Positions 35,801 to 47,823 of a DNA stretch of 64,000 nt are shown in pieces; within the stretch, counting starts at the first letter, position 1, and every line of letters starts with the position of its first letter. Origin of the DNA: Silene conica (Eukaryota > Streptophyta > Magnoliopsida > Caryophyllales > Caryophyllaceae); NCBI GenBank assembly GCA_029255685.2, contig CM055316.2, positions 71,439,237 to 71,503,236 on the forward strand, written 5' to 3'. The notes beneath the pieces are model-generated. The model did no database searches and had not been told where the DNA came from. It saw only the letters and a program-made list of their open reading frames with translations. Both the position numbers and the translations under genes were made by a program.

Positions 35801-38800
35801 AAACATCTGCAGAAGAACAATGTATCATGATACTCATGAAGAGTATACCTTCCATAGTATGCAGCCCAGTGAAGAGCTGTCCAACCAAACTTGTCCCTGA
35901 AATCCAATGACATGCCACAAGCGGAATACGGATAAACAACCCACGTGTAATCTAGGATTGCACACAAATGCAGAACTCCCTGACCTTGAGCATCACGTTC
36001 AGCAATTTTGCTTCCATCAACCACTCTTTCCAACAGCCACTCCTTAAGTCTGCTCTTAATAGCAAGTTCAAACAGACCCTCTTTAGCTCTTTCAAATGAG
36101 ATTCTACCATCCTCTATTAGCCTGTTAAAATAAGCCCAACTGTCAGCAATGTTGGAGTATTTAAGAGCAAACTTTTTGCCTTCCTTTAGAGCAGTTGGTG
36201 AAACTTTACTAGATAAAATGTCCAAGCTCTTAGATGTGGAGAAAAGCAAATGAGAAAGCCTTGTCTGTATTCGGAACATATCCCACTGTGGCTTCTCCTC
36301 TTTGGTAGTTGCATTTGTATGCACAAGAGATCGAAACTCAAAAGAGAGAACTTGACTTATTGGAGTGCTTCGGTCAATGCTCAAGTATAAACTCGTTGAA
36401 CCAGGATTATGTGGTGGAACCAAACAACGAAACACTCCGGCTTGAATTGTTTCAGCGGGGATGCATGTATCACCGCACAGACAGAATATGTTGGACTTCG
36501 CTAAATGTTGATATTCATGGTGAAAATATCCAACCACCAGTATCTGCAATTATACGACAATCATCACTTTCTGCCAAACACTTCAAGATATTCATACCCA
36601 CACGATAACAGCATTTATGAGCAAATGAAAAGAAAATTCTTGTAAAGAGTACGCTGATACAACCAAAGAATTACAGCTTCACATCCTGATTTGCATTTCT
36701 AACTAGTTAGCAGGCAGATATTAACATCAGCATCCACTACTAAATGAAAGGGCAGCTAGCAGAAAAGAAGTTTAAATATGTTCAATGAACGGGCAAGGAA
36801 ATTTGATGGCCCAGGAAAATATTGAATTGCTATTGAAATTGCATTGTTTTGAATATTAAGCGGAACTCCAATATTTTGGTCTCAACTTCAAAACAGAAGG
36901 GTCATAAGAATGGGACTAAATCTACCAACATTTTATATATCAGAAAAGTGGGACTAAATCTACCAACATTTTATATATCAGAAAAGTGGGACTATTGCCA
37001 CATTTCACTTCAACACACAATGGAGCTGATTTTTTTCATCACTGTATAACTTGTGTTACAGTTTGATTGAAAGATAATGCCGACCTTAGTGTCTTCAGAG
37101 GAAGAAGCCCATGACTGTGAGATGTCTGTTATAATGAATATCTGTGCTGGAATAGATCGTTCGTGATTAACTGTTGCAGATGACATGAACGATCCATGGC
37201 CGGATACACCAGACGACTCCAAAGAAGGATCGTCTATAGGAGGTGAGTCAACAATAATGTCATTTATCCACCTCCCAAAACTGTCCTGAGTTTGGAGAGC
37301 ACCTTTCTCCAGAGGGTCCCCACCACCTGCTATTCCAGTATTATAACTTCTATGTTCCTTGTTCTGAGATATTTCACCACCCATAGTAGAAAAGAGTGCA
37401 TTGTTCAGGGGACTGACATGTGCAAAACTAGACCCTTCAAGAGGATCAATACCATTTTTGGAAGCTGGCATATCTGCTTGTGACTGGTTGATTAATAAAC
37501 TGTTGCCCTGAGAAGACAAAAATGATTGAGCTACCCTGTGGTTTCTATGAGAAATTACAATAATACATCACCTTCTCGGATACAGCGGCATTCCAACCAA
37601 TTAAAAGTTGCAATTTAGATAGCAAAGGTGCCCCTAAACACAAACTTGTATGCCTAGAATACGGATGTTGGGGGTAAAATATAGTAACACCGAAATAAAA
37701 GCAACATTCATCAAACTGCATCCCCCTGCCTAAATTACGAAATGAAGAGCTGGGGGAATAGATGAATGATTACTAGATGCCAGCTAAATTAATGTACCCA
37801 TGATTATAGCTATTCACTGCCTTATGGTTAAACTAAGAACATGGAACGCTATAGTAATCTCAACCTAAATATACAAAACTTACATTATTTTCCAAGTTGC
37901 ACCCATGCTGTCGGTATTGCTGCATAGTTGGAGCCTGTTCTGCTCATAAGGTGAAGGTGACAAAAAAAAGAAGAAAATGAGTTGCCATCTTCTGGTTAAT
38001 GATTACTTCAATTCCTTATTATCCAATTCAAAATAGCATCCTTACCTTTTGTTGCTAAAGTAGTTTCATTGGTGTCATTTGACGCCAAAAGCTCATCCCA
38101 ATCAAGTGTGTTAATTTCATGCAGTCTCAACTGATAATTGGTAGTGTTGATACTGTCACCACACTCTGTTTTCAATACCACAAACAAGGTAAGAATAAGA
38201 TAATCTTCAAACCAATACTCGTAAATAACGCAGGGGCCAAAGATACAGAAATGGAGGGGGGGATGCCATCTCAATAATTTACTCAAAATCTCCAAATATT
38301 ACCAGCATACTCTTTTAAAGACGTTGGGGAAATTTTATTTGCCTGGCCGTCACTAACTCCTGACAAGAGCTGAGAAGCTGAGCGGTCAGATACATCAGAT
38401 CCCAAATCTGAATTTACTGGCGTGACTGGAGAACCCTGCAACTGGAGATGATTCAACCACATCCCAACGTAAGACACGAAAGTTCATAATGATGAAATTA
38501 AAATGCAAGATAAAACCCGTATGTGCTAAAGCCAACCTCTTGAGTGTCACGGTAGTGAACAAGAACTATATGTTCTAAAGCCCTGAAACAAGGCAAAGAC
38601 AGTTATTCGTCCACCAAGGAATAGCTTTGTCAATGCGAAAACCTAAAATCACTATTGAATGAAACTCAAAAAAGAATCAGAGCTTCTCAATCAATAAATG
38701 TTGTCTTTCAAACATACATACTTATCAAGCAACCAGTAACATCTGCGGACAAAAGTTGGGTTATCTTCTCCATGAGCATAGTACACATGAATTCTCTCTT

Positions 38801-40954
38801 CCGTACCAACCTGAAGAAAAATACAGACACGAAACGGATAGTTAAGGTGGCCGTAAACATACATCTACAAAAATTTCAAAAAAGTAAAGGGATATCAACA
38901 GCTTATTCAGTAATATTATCTATCTAAAAGGCCAAAAAAAAAAGGCTCACTTTCAGGTGTTCATGAGCCTCTTTAACAGTTTTCCCATCTTTTTTCTTTC
39001 TCCAGTTATGACCATCTTTCCGAAAATTTCTAAGCTTCTTCCGATCAAACAAGACAATTGTGCCACCTTCAAATTAGATGACAAATATATTAGACAAAAT
39101 ATAGAAACTGAATCAGTTGTGAGCTTGTTGCATAGAAAGTATCTAAAAATCCTGGGCTACTTATCACTTTATCAGCAAATAGAAGAAGAAAAACAGAAGA
39201 AACATTCAAATACAGGTTGAAGATTTTCATCAATAATACACCAAAAAAACTTGCTATAAGAGGGTCATACCTTTTGGTAAGTTCACCGGCTTGACGTTAA
39301 TGGTGAAATATGCGTAGTTAGAGAGTATCGCATGTATCTCATTTGGTCGAAGCCATCTGCTTTTGGCTTCGATCAAAGTGTTCGGTATATCCAAATCTGT
39401 AAACAGAAATAAGTAGCGCTTAATGATTGAATATTGAATAGCTGGAAACGATAAGCTAATAGAATAAAAATTCCGTTAACAAACACCATTTATAAGTTGA
39501 AGGAGATTAAACATTTGGAAGACATTTCCAGAATCCAGACAGCTGGAGCCCAAGCTGGAAAATGCAAAACTTAATCTAAAAGATAAAATCTCCACTGCAT
39601 CTCATTCCCATCTATCTATTATTATATCATTATTCAAGGCTTTACAATCTCTCAACTCCAAATAAGTCTGCAGACCATCATGACAGTAAGTTTATATCCC
39701 ATACTGTCAAAAGGTTACTAGACCGCGAAAGTAACGACATAGTAGTCAGCATGAGCAGCAGAAAACTAAAGCTCTTACCTTTTCTAGTTTTACAAATTTA
39801 TTCCATCATAAAACTAAATTCAACCGTCTCAAAAAAGTGAAAAGTTACCACAAATGAATTTATTAGAGGGTGTTTTTAACCTTTAGGCTTGCTTGGGATG
39901 AGAGCTAAAATGAACTAAAAAATGGAGGGAAGGGATGAGGATTGGAGATAGAAATGGATAGAAATGGGGAAAGATGGTGTAAAAGACCTTCAATTAAGGG
40001 AGTAATTATTACCCACCTCCCCCATCAAGTAATGTATTACCTCCGTAAGGAGGTAATAATTCCACCCTCACCCCCTCTTTCCACCTCGACAACCACCACA
40101 AACCACCAATCTCCTCTCATTTCTTCTTATTTTAGCTCTCATTACCCCCTTAATAATTACCCTCATCCCAAGCAATCCCAGGTGTTGGAGACTTGATTGA
40201 ACCCTAAATCTCCAACAAAAGCTCAGGTAACTGAGCAACTGAGTAACACTAACCAAATAACCAGATATTCAGTTCAACCTCAGCACCGAAAGTGCTCAAA
40301 CCAAAATTATCATAACCCTTGTACAGCATCAAACTACCAATCAACAGCACTCGATGAACACATATCAATCTCACCACTCGCGAAATTACAGAGAAGCTAT
40401 CTTTTCTGACTCCAGCCTCCAGGCAAGCAACTGCCTTTTGCAACACACCAATCCCCTCATTGCTAACTCAATCCACTGAATTACTCATACTTGGCAGCAG
40501 TACTAATCAGCAAAGAAAACAGTCTGAACACAAACTCATTTACGACCGTTGTAACTTGCAACGGGAGTGTAAAGTTATTTAAACCAACGCTTTTTTGAGG
40601 GTGATGACGCATATCACCTTCCGTTGTGAGTTACAAAGATTATAAGTAAGACTAACTCTGGTCAAAATTCCTCTAACACCATTCATTTACTAATTTATCC
40701 ACATGAAATCATTCAATTTTCTCAACCAAAACTTACAAAAACTTCAATTAATTGCACCCTTTTCCCCTAATTGGATAAGATGAATAGATGATCAAACAAA
40801 AACAAAATCAAAAGTACGTTACAGAATCAAAAATTGATAAAAAAGAATCTAACAAAACACAGATTAAATCAACAATCAACAAAATGATACCTTCCATGGT
40901 ATGAAAGCCATGAACTTCAGTAGCCAAAAGTCGACCATTAGGATTAAACTGCAT
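32893..40954 (-). CDS. CAMTA5: CAMTA5/6-like calmodulin-binding transcription activator, 13 exons
   Basis: Exons on the minus strand: 40954-40891, 39396-39271, 39066-38951, 38810-38722, 38582-38537, 38435-38303, 38165-38046, 37939-37884, 37507-37085, 36543-35849, 34997-34454, 33517-33209, 32943-32893. All joins are GT-AG and keep phase, giving 923 codons with no lesion. Domains: CG-1 DNA-binding domain (about 12-140: RWLRPNEIHAIL, FRKDGHNWRKKKDGKTVKEA, RCYWLLDK); the RLHEINTLDWDELL motif (about 207); TIG/IPT fold (about 392-480); ankyrin region (about 580-665: GWTALHWAAYYGREKMVAAL); IQ motifs (about 720-820, KIQHAFRNF, HIQHRFRAWKLRREFLN); calmodulin-binding helix VLEKAILRWRLKRKGFRGL. CAMTAs bind vCGCGb promoter sites and link calcium signals to cold, defence and hormone responses. 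Motif wording is closest to Arabidopsis CAMTA5/6 as I remember them, so the symbol denotes that clade, not strict orthology. Confidence 0.96.
33917..34188. mobile_element. Tourist-type MITE in a CAMTA intron
   Basis: A 272-bp segment bounded by GGGGTTGCTTGGATTGGG on the left and the imperfect complement CCCAATCCAAGAGATCCC on the right. It is flanked by TAA on both sides (33914-33916, 34189-34191), the 3-bp target duplication of PIF/Harbinger elements. It has no coding content. Confidence 0.75.
36911..36988. repeat. Tandem duplication of about 38 bp in a CAMTA intron
   Basis: A unit starting TGGGACTAAATCTACCAAC and ending CAGAAAAG is present twice head to tail without visible differences, suggesting a recent slippage or repair event. 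Confidence 0.85.
39886..40179. mobile_element. Tourist-like MITE in CAMTA intron 1
   Basis: Ends GGCTTGCTTGGGATGAG and CTCATCCCAAGCAATCCC are inverted. Near the centre, TAATTATTACC...GGTAATAATT words pair as well. The left flank is TTA; the right duplication is unclear. It lies in the 1.5-kb first intron of CAMTA. Confidence 0.6.
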
Positions 40955-43900
40955 GACTAAAAATCAAACAGAGTAAAACCCAGAAATAAAAACACAGATT
41001 ATACAAAACCCAGAAAGGAATTTGTAAAAAGATGCTAAAATCAATAAAGTTGGCGCAAAAATAATTGACTAGTCAGTGAATGTTCATGGAAACATATTGA
41101 TGACTTAACATATATAATGGTCTTAAAATAGAATAATTGAGAGGTTGAGGAAGAGGACTTATGTTCTTTTTTATTATAAAAATAAAAAATTAAAAGAAAA
41201 AAAGAAAAAAGCAAATTATAGGTTTATGATGAGTTGAATTTGGTTGCATATTAATAAGTACCATAAGTAGTAAATATGTCCATTTTTTTAATGCTTATGA
41301 ATAAATTAAGTAACGTGAAATAATATGTTTGGAAAGCTAATATAGCTTTTGAAAGTTGCTAGTTTCATGTGACGAGCAATTAATATTACATTACTTCATA
41401 TACCCAATTTGAAAAAGGTTGAATTCGGGTAAATGATCATAGATGCCGGAACATATGCTTTTATATTGTAGGTATTTTTTTATCGACATTTAGATATTCG
41501 TGTCACTCTTTTATCGGTTTAAAGCCTTAATTAAAGATCGGTGTGAAATTCATGATGTGTCCCTTCTCAAAGGTGAGTGCTGCCATGTCACGGGTGTCTA
41601 CGGCTTTGGATACTATTGGTAATAAAGTTGTGAACTTAAGTTGTTGGGTTGAGGATTAACTGAACCAGAATTTACCAAAGGATTGTTATTCATTACTATT
41701 GTATTTAGAATGGAGGTTGTGACTTGTCCAAAATAACGGTCACTGACCCTCATAAAATTGTTGATATCACCGTAAGAATCCTCTTGGGATACGAATATGC
41801 CAATATCGTATTACCTTATTATCAACCTACTGATGCTTCCAGCAAAAGGCGAACTCCCCGTCGTTTGATACTTATAAGATCAATATGAATGTTGCGATGC
41901 AAGCTTATGGTTGGAGCCTAGAGGGGTTATGGAATGGTTATAAGAGGTTGAAATTAGAGAATCATTGTTTAGACATGAAAAAAAAGGGTAGAGTGAACTT
42001 TAGATATAGCTGAAAGTGAAGCAGATATCAAGAAATTGAGTCACTCAAATAAGTCGGAGCACACCCAAATGAAGGAGAGACGTAACACTAATAGAACATG
42101 CTAAAGGTGAAGCACATATAGCTAAATATGGCTTGAAATAGACATTTCAATATCAATAGATAGTCACTCAGAGTTTGTTCTATTAAAACATGCAAACAGG
42201 TTGGGTCACACCCAAACGGAGGAGAAACATATCACTCAACAACACAAGAGAGGTTTCATCCTAAAACCAATATTAACAATAAAAATAATAATACCCTTGA
42301 TTATATAAACTAGTCAAATCTCTCTTTCTCCAATGATGTGGGATAACCTCATATGTTGATAAAAAACTTTGACATAGAAAGCTCTTGGCTACGAGTTACA
42401 AATGCAATTATTTTGTCTTTTTAAGCTAATAGTTCTCAGAAACACAAACAATTAGGAAAAAGAATCTTTATTTTCTAACTCCTAAACACAAGTTATGTTT
42501 ACTTGAAAAATTCCGGTAAAAAAATGTACTACATGTACAATAACAAAACTCATTCATTTTCTAACTCGTAAACACAAGTTATACTTACTTGAAAAATTCC
42601 GGTAAGAAAGGTACTACATGCACAATAATAAAACTCATTCAGATCATCCGGTTTTTTTACAATTTACAATTTTTTTTAAAAAACACTTTTTAAAAATTCA
42701 GTATTATTTTTACATTAAAAACTTTAAAACTCGTATACCATGCAAAGATTTCTTCCAATCCCATATCGAAAGCACAAATTGGGTAAAAGTAAAACAATGA
42801 TTTTCCAACAATTGTCTACGAAAATAATGTACATGAATCATGAGGTATGAAGTTTCGAGGTGAAAACATAATCATAGAGACATAAACTTTGAAATAGTGC
42901 TATAAAAAAGTGTGTTCTTTTGGCTAATTATGTCTTTTAGTAATTAAATAAATTATCTAGATGTATAAAAGTACATTCAAGTCAATAAAAAAATGGTTTG
43001 AAAAGAGAGTTACACGGTGGAATGAATAGTTAAGTGTAAAGGTACAAATCGAACAACACGGTCAGTCTTTTTTAACACGAGTTATTTTAATCTTTTCAAA
43101 AGACGTGATTTTGATATCATTTTTACACACTTAAATGAATTTACCTTTTTAAAAATAAGTTAATTTTTTTTTTTGGTGGAATTTAAAAATAAGTTATTAT
43201 AAATGGTAAACTAACTAAACAATTACAGTATCACAAATGTTATAATAAGACTGTCTTACATCGTGAGGCGGTCCTTCTTTTTTAAAAAGTATGCTTATTT
43301 AGTACTAACAAATGAGTTTTTCTTTTTATATAATAAGACCGTCTCATAGTGTGAAATCGTCTCAGACAAAAATTATTATTATAATATACGTAGTTTTATT
43401 TGATCATAAAATAGTCATAAAATTTCGTATTTGTGTAATTGAAAAAGGCCAAGAAGTCGACAAAGGGACAGAAATGATACCCGGCCAATTTTGATTAATT
43501 AAAGAGGGTTGGTGAATGTTGATTGATTTATATCATTCCTCCCCCTTGTTTACTTTCAATGGTCCACTTTTTGCGTCATAAAGTTACACTTAAGAATTGC
43601 AACTAATCCTATTTACACATAATCATATTGGCTTAATCACATTTTAGTAAGTTTTGCTTGTGACGGGTCACCATTTATGACGGATATTTTGTGAGATAAA
43701 ATGGATATAAAATGAGTTAGTGAAGAAAGAGGACCACATGAATACTGTCGGTCTGTCGGAAAGAGAGAAAAAATGGGTAATTTATGAGAGAAAACGGTAT
43801 CCGTCACAAGCTTGTAACGGATACCGCCGTAACAAATGAGAATCTGTGATCACATTTCAAGTCTAAATCAACATTTTCGGGAAAAATATTAAATTATTTC

Positions 43901-44398
43901 CATAAGTTTGATACTAGATGCGATCAAGCGCTTTAATTTATAAATATAGTAAATTGACTTCACAAGTTTCTCTTAATTTTCAGTTAGCCACATTTTTTTA
44001 TTTTAAAGGATAAAATTTGTTAAATCAAATATTTACTATTATTGAAAATCAAATTTATTAATTAGATTTTAATCCTAAAATTGTTAATTATTGAAAATCA
44101 TGTTCAAATATTATTTTTAAAATTTATTTGGTGAAAAATGTCCATAGTATGAAAAGCAGAATTAATGGCGAATGGTGAGGGCCGATTTAACTAACTCATT
44201 AACAAACTATAGTTCACAGCTAACAAACTCATGGTGGCTAACTAACTTTCCTAATAGTAACAAACTTGAATAAAAAAACTCAATAATGAATATTTTGAGT
44301 TAATGGTAGGAGCTAGTCACTCACGATTTTAGATGTTTATCCATAAACCTCTTTATTGTTAAAAATAAAAATTCGCAAAATAATAGTATAAATTCATA
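40955..44398. other. Intergenic region upstream of CAMTA
   Basis: No gene supported. The first several hundred bases should hold the CAMTA promoter. Parts of 41430-42360 read like decayed repeat or pseudogene DNA, with related blocks around 42030-42110 and 42180-42240 (CACACCCAAA.GGAGGAGA-like). 43245-43375 carries two AATAAGACTGTCT-like words, and 43655-43850 carries inverted GACGGATA / TATCCGTC words that may be a small MITE. Confidence 0.4.
42470..42641. repeat. Tandem duplication of about 86 bp
   Basis: Two adjacent units, each with TTTTCTAACTC, ACTTGAAAAATTCCGGTAA and ACAATAA.AAAACTCATTC, differing at a handful of bases. Confidence 0.8.
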
Positions 44399-44630
44399 CT
44401 CCCTCCGTCCCGGTCATTTGTTATCGATTGTGTTCTACACAAAGACCAAGGAAAGGTTGAAAAGTACACAAAAAAAAACATTAAATAAAGAACAAGAGAC
44501 TCACTTGCCTAATAATTAAATAAAGAACACTTGACTCACTTGCCCCAACTTACCCTATTTAGAAATAAATAACAATTCATTGATACACCCATTTAAAGAA
44601 ATAGATAACAAATAACCGGGACGGAGGGAA
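44399..44630. mobile_element. Stowaway MITE (232 bp)
   Basis: Begins CTCCCTCCGTCCCGGTCATT and ends CCGGGACGGAGGGAA, with TA on both sides. These are the classic Tc1/mariner-related Stowaway termini and target duplication. Confidence 0.92.
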
Positions 44631-45720
44631 TATAAGTGTATGCATGTTTTTTTAATGGTATAGACATATTTGTAGATTGAATATTTGGTGGTGCTGAGTT
44701 GCAAACCTTGAAAATGTGGTTTACACTCTAGATGTGATGATTAGATGAGTACGTTTTGTTAACCTCGCACTCTTAAGTTTTACACTACTATATTTTCAGG
44801 GTTCGAAATAATTTTTTTGAAGAAGTTAAAACAAATTTCTTATCCGTTGATTTGAATATTCACGGACATTAGTACTTAGGGGTCGTTTGGTTGATGCGGG
44901 AATTACAACATCCCATGAAATACAAATTCATGGGAAATAAGCTCCCCGTCTAATTCATGGAAATTTGCTCAGGGCCTGTTTGGGAACTTACAATTGGAAA
45001 TGAAGTCAGGAAATGGCCCAATTATAATGTTTGGCAGACCAAAAGAATTGGAATTGGAATTGGGCCAAATCCCACTTAATTCCAGCCCAATGTATAATAG
45101 AGTCTCACAAATCTCATCTAAAACCATGTCATTTCATTTCCTGTTAACCTAGCAACGTTACTCAGCCAACTCAAATCTCTTCATCAGCGAACTCCAATCT
45201 CTCGATCGTCAGAGCTCTAACCCTAATTTCTACTTATTTTTGCTGATTATGCACTAGGTATCAATCAATTTCTTCAATTTCTCCTTCGTTTTTGCCTTAT
45301 TATTATCATTTCAACAATTTGATACAAATTTGTATGCTTATTTTCCAGTAATTTGTATGTTTATTTTCTAGTAATTCAACGTTTTTTGTGCTTGATTCTT
45401 CATTTTAGTACTTTTTTAGGCATGATTATTTGTTTTGGCGCATGAATTTGACATGTCTCTTTAATTTTGTATGTTTCTGTTTGTTATTTTTTCATGTTAA
45501 TTGCAGCCTTGTTAATTTTTTAAGTTTCTGTTGTTAGATTCTTCAACGTTTTACATGAGCATTTTATAATATTTTTACATGAGCATTTTATGGTATTTTT
45601 TATTACTGTTCATAATAAATCTAGGACTGTTAAGATCTAAACGTTTTGTCACAAATACATCCTGAATATCATATGTTGTTGCGGTTTTTTTATTAGGTTC
45701 TTATCTCTTACACAAGAAAA

Positions 45721-46938
45721 ATGGATGATGAGATTAATGTTGTTGAGTCGAGAAAGCGTGCTAGGGAGGATTTTGATGATGAAATTGAGTTATTTGCAAT
45801 TATTTTTGGCTTTCTCAAAATAGTATTATGCTCATGGCATCACATGAATTACCGAGTGAAAGAAATAGCTTGGTGTGAGCATGAACGTGTTGAAAAAAGA
45901 AAATATTGGATGAATTCGTTAATGAATGACCGCATATGTCGAGAACAATTGCGTATGGATAGAAATTGTTTTGACAAGTTATGTTGCATTTTGCAAGTCA
46001 AAGGGGGTTTAAAGACAACTAGAAATGTCACGGTTAAGGAAATTGTAGCCTATTTTCTTCATATACTTGGACATGATTTGAAAAATAGGACTATTGGGGC
46101 TGTGTATACCCGGTCGGGAGAAACTGTGAGTCGTCATTTTCATATGGTACTTAAAGCTGTGATGAAAATTGGCCAATATTACATAAGACAAATGGATACT
46201 CCTCTTATTTTTGAAAGACATAGTAAATGGAAATGGTTTCAAGGGGTTGTTGGGGCGCTTGATGGGACTCATATTTTAATGACAGTCTCACCACAAGATA
46301 GGCCTAGATATAGAGACAGAGGCGGTCATATTACAACCAATGTCTTAGCTACATGTGATAGTAGCCTACGTTTCAGCTATGTTTTGCCGGGTTGGGAAGG
46401 TTCGGCATCCGACCAACGTGTACTCGGTGATGCAATTCGCAGATCTAATGGTTTAAAAATTGTAAGAGACAAGTATTACCTTGTGGACTTAGGATATACT
46501 AATGCTTCGGGTTTCTTAGCTCCGTACAGACGAACCCGTTATCATTTAAATTTGTGGACAGGAAACGTACCAACAAATGCTAAAGAGCTTTTTAATTTGC
46601 GTCATTCTTCAGCTCGAAACACCATAGAAAGAGCATTTGGTTTATTGAAAAAGCGATGGGCTATACTTAGGAAAAGTAGCTTTTATGATAAGAAAACACA
46701 AGTTAGGATTATCAATGCTTGCTTCATTCTTCATAATTTTGTGAGGTGTGAAAATGTAAATGAGGAGGAATTATTGGCTGAGGTGGACGAAGAATTAATA
46801 AATAGAAACCAAGTTGATGATGACGGTGAGGAAGAGTTAGGACTTGTTTCAACGGTACGCTCAACAGATGAATGGAATAAGTTTAGAGATGACCTTGCTA
46901 CGAAAATGTGGGCTGAATACGAAACCCGAAGATCATAA
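45721..46938 (+). CDS. PIF/Harbinger transposase (DDE nuclease), intact
   Basis: 405 codons in a single exon from ATG 45721 to TAA, close to the usual size. The N-terminal part (about 1-150) is helical, with CFDKLCCILQVKGGL and TVKEIVAYFLHILGH, the helix-turn-helix-like region of these transposases. The DDE_Tnp_4 nuclease follows, with its catalytic acids in VGALDGTHI, YYLVDLGYTNASGFLAPYR and ARNTIERAFGLLKKRW. The acidic C-terminus (EEELLAEVDEE) precedes a short tail. The enzyme cuts and rejoins DNA but needs the Myb-like partner encoded downstream to enter the nucleus and bind the ends. No lesion is visible, so the protein could be active. Confidence 0.95.
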   Translation: MDDEINVVESRKRAREDFDDEIELFAIIFGFLKIVLCSWHHMNYRVKEIAWCEHERVEKRKYWMNSLMNDRICREQLRMDRNCFDKLCCILQVKGGLKTTRNVTVKEIVAYFLHILGHDLKNRTIGAVYTRSGETVSRHFHMVLKAVMKIGQYYIRQMDTPLIFERHSKWKWFQGVVGALDGTHILMTVSPQDRPRYRDRGGHITTNVLATCDSSLRFSYVLPGWEGSASDQRVLGDAIRRSNGLKIVRDKYYLVDLGYTNASGFLAPYRRTRYHLNLWTGNVPTNAKELFNLRHSSARNTIERAFGLLKKRWAILRKSSFYDKKTQVRIINACFILHNFVRCENVNEEELLAEVDEELINRNQVDDDGEEELGLVSTVRSTDEWNKFRDDLATKMWAEYETRRS

Positions 46939-47823
46939 GGTAAAGATATAACTGTTTCATGGCACTGTTTTTCCTCTAACAATGTTCCTGTTTTGTGATA
47001 TATTGCATTTATAATCTGCACAGTACCGAAGATCTGTTTGAATTTTGATATCAGATTGCAAACTGGATGAAAGTGTCTCTCATATTGTTTCAACTTTTAA
47101 TCTGTCTGTTAACTTCAGCGTACTAATAGCTTTTAATCTGTCTATATTCTGAAACATTGGTATTAAAAGAGTCGCAGGACTTACGACTGTTTTCAGGTAA
47201 AAGAGTCGCTGGAAATGTTGTTTGTAAGTTTCTGTGTTGTAATTTGCATCAGTTATGTAGAACTGCAATGCCATTTGCATTTGATTTACTGAATGTCTAC
47301 TATGCTTCGAACTGATGGATTCCGACTTCCTAGTTTTGTTGTTGATTTGCTAATATAAGTTTCAACTAATCGGTCTCTCGAGAACTTAATATCATCAAAC
47401 TTGTTACATTAATTTCTATATTCTTAATATCATCATTCTGATTTACTCAGTACTCTTTGTCAACATCAGATTGCTTCAAAGTATTTTGTTGTTGTACTGT
47501 TTAAAACTTACTAGTTGTCAATTTCCTTTTAGCTATGTTTATTCAATTCAATTGACCTTCTTGTTTGCTCGTCCGTTTGTATTCTGAATGGTCCTTACGA
47601 GTTACGACTTGTGAGATTGGCAGAACTTACTTGCTACAGGACAACTGATAGTTTCTAGAATTTAGAGGCTAAAGGATGTTATTATGATTAATGTACTATA
47701 ACTCAAATTAGAGCCAATGCATCTATTTATATATCAAGTCTCCTGCCCTGGCAGATTTGTATATTTTTATAATTCTATCTTAATGTTCAGAATTTGTTTT
47801 CCTTGTTTCCTAGATAGTCAAAT
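46939..47823 (+). other. Spacer between the two Harbinger genes
   Basis: Non-coding; carries the transposase 3' end and presumably the promoter of the second gene. Short minus frames here are not supported. Confidence 0.5.

Noticed and set aside
34469..36608. Plus-strand frames across CAMTA exons
   Set aside because: Antisense shadows of the ankyrin, IQ and TIG exons.
43245..43850. Possible small MITEs with AAGACCGTCTCA and GACGGATA words
   Set aside because: Suggestive inverted words, but ends and duplications are unclear; mentioned only in the intergenic entry.
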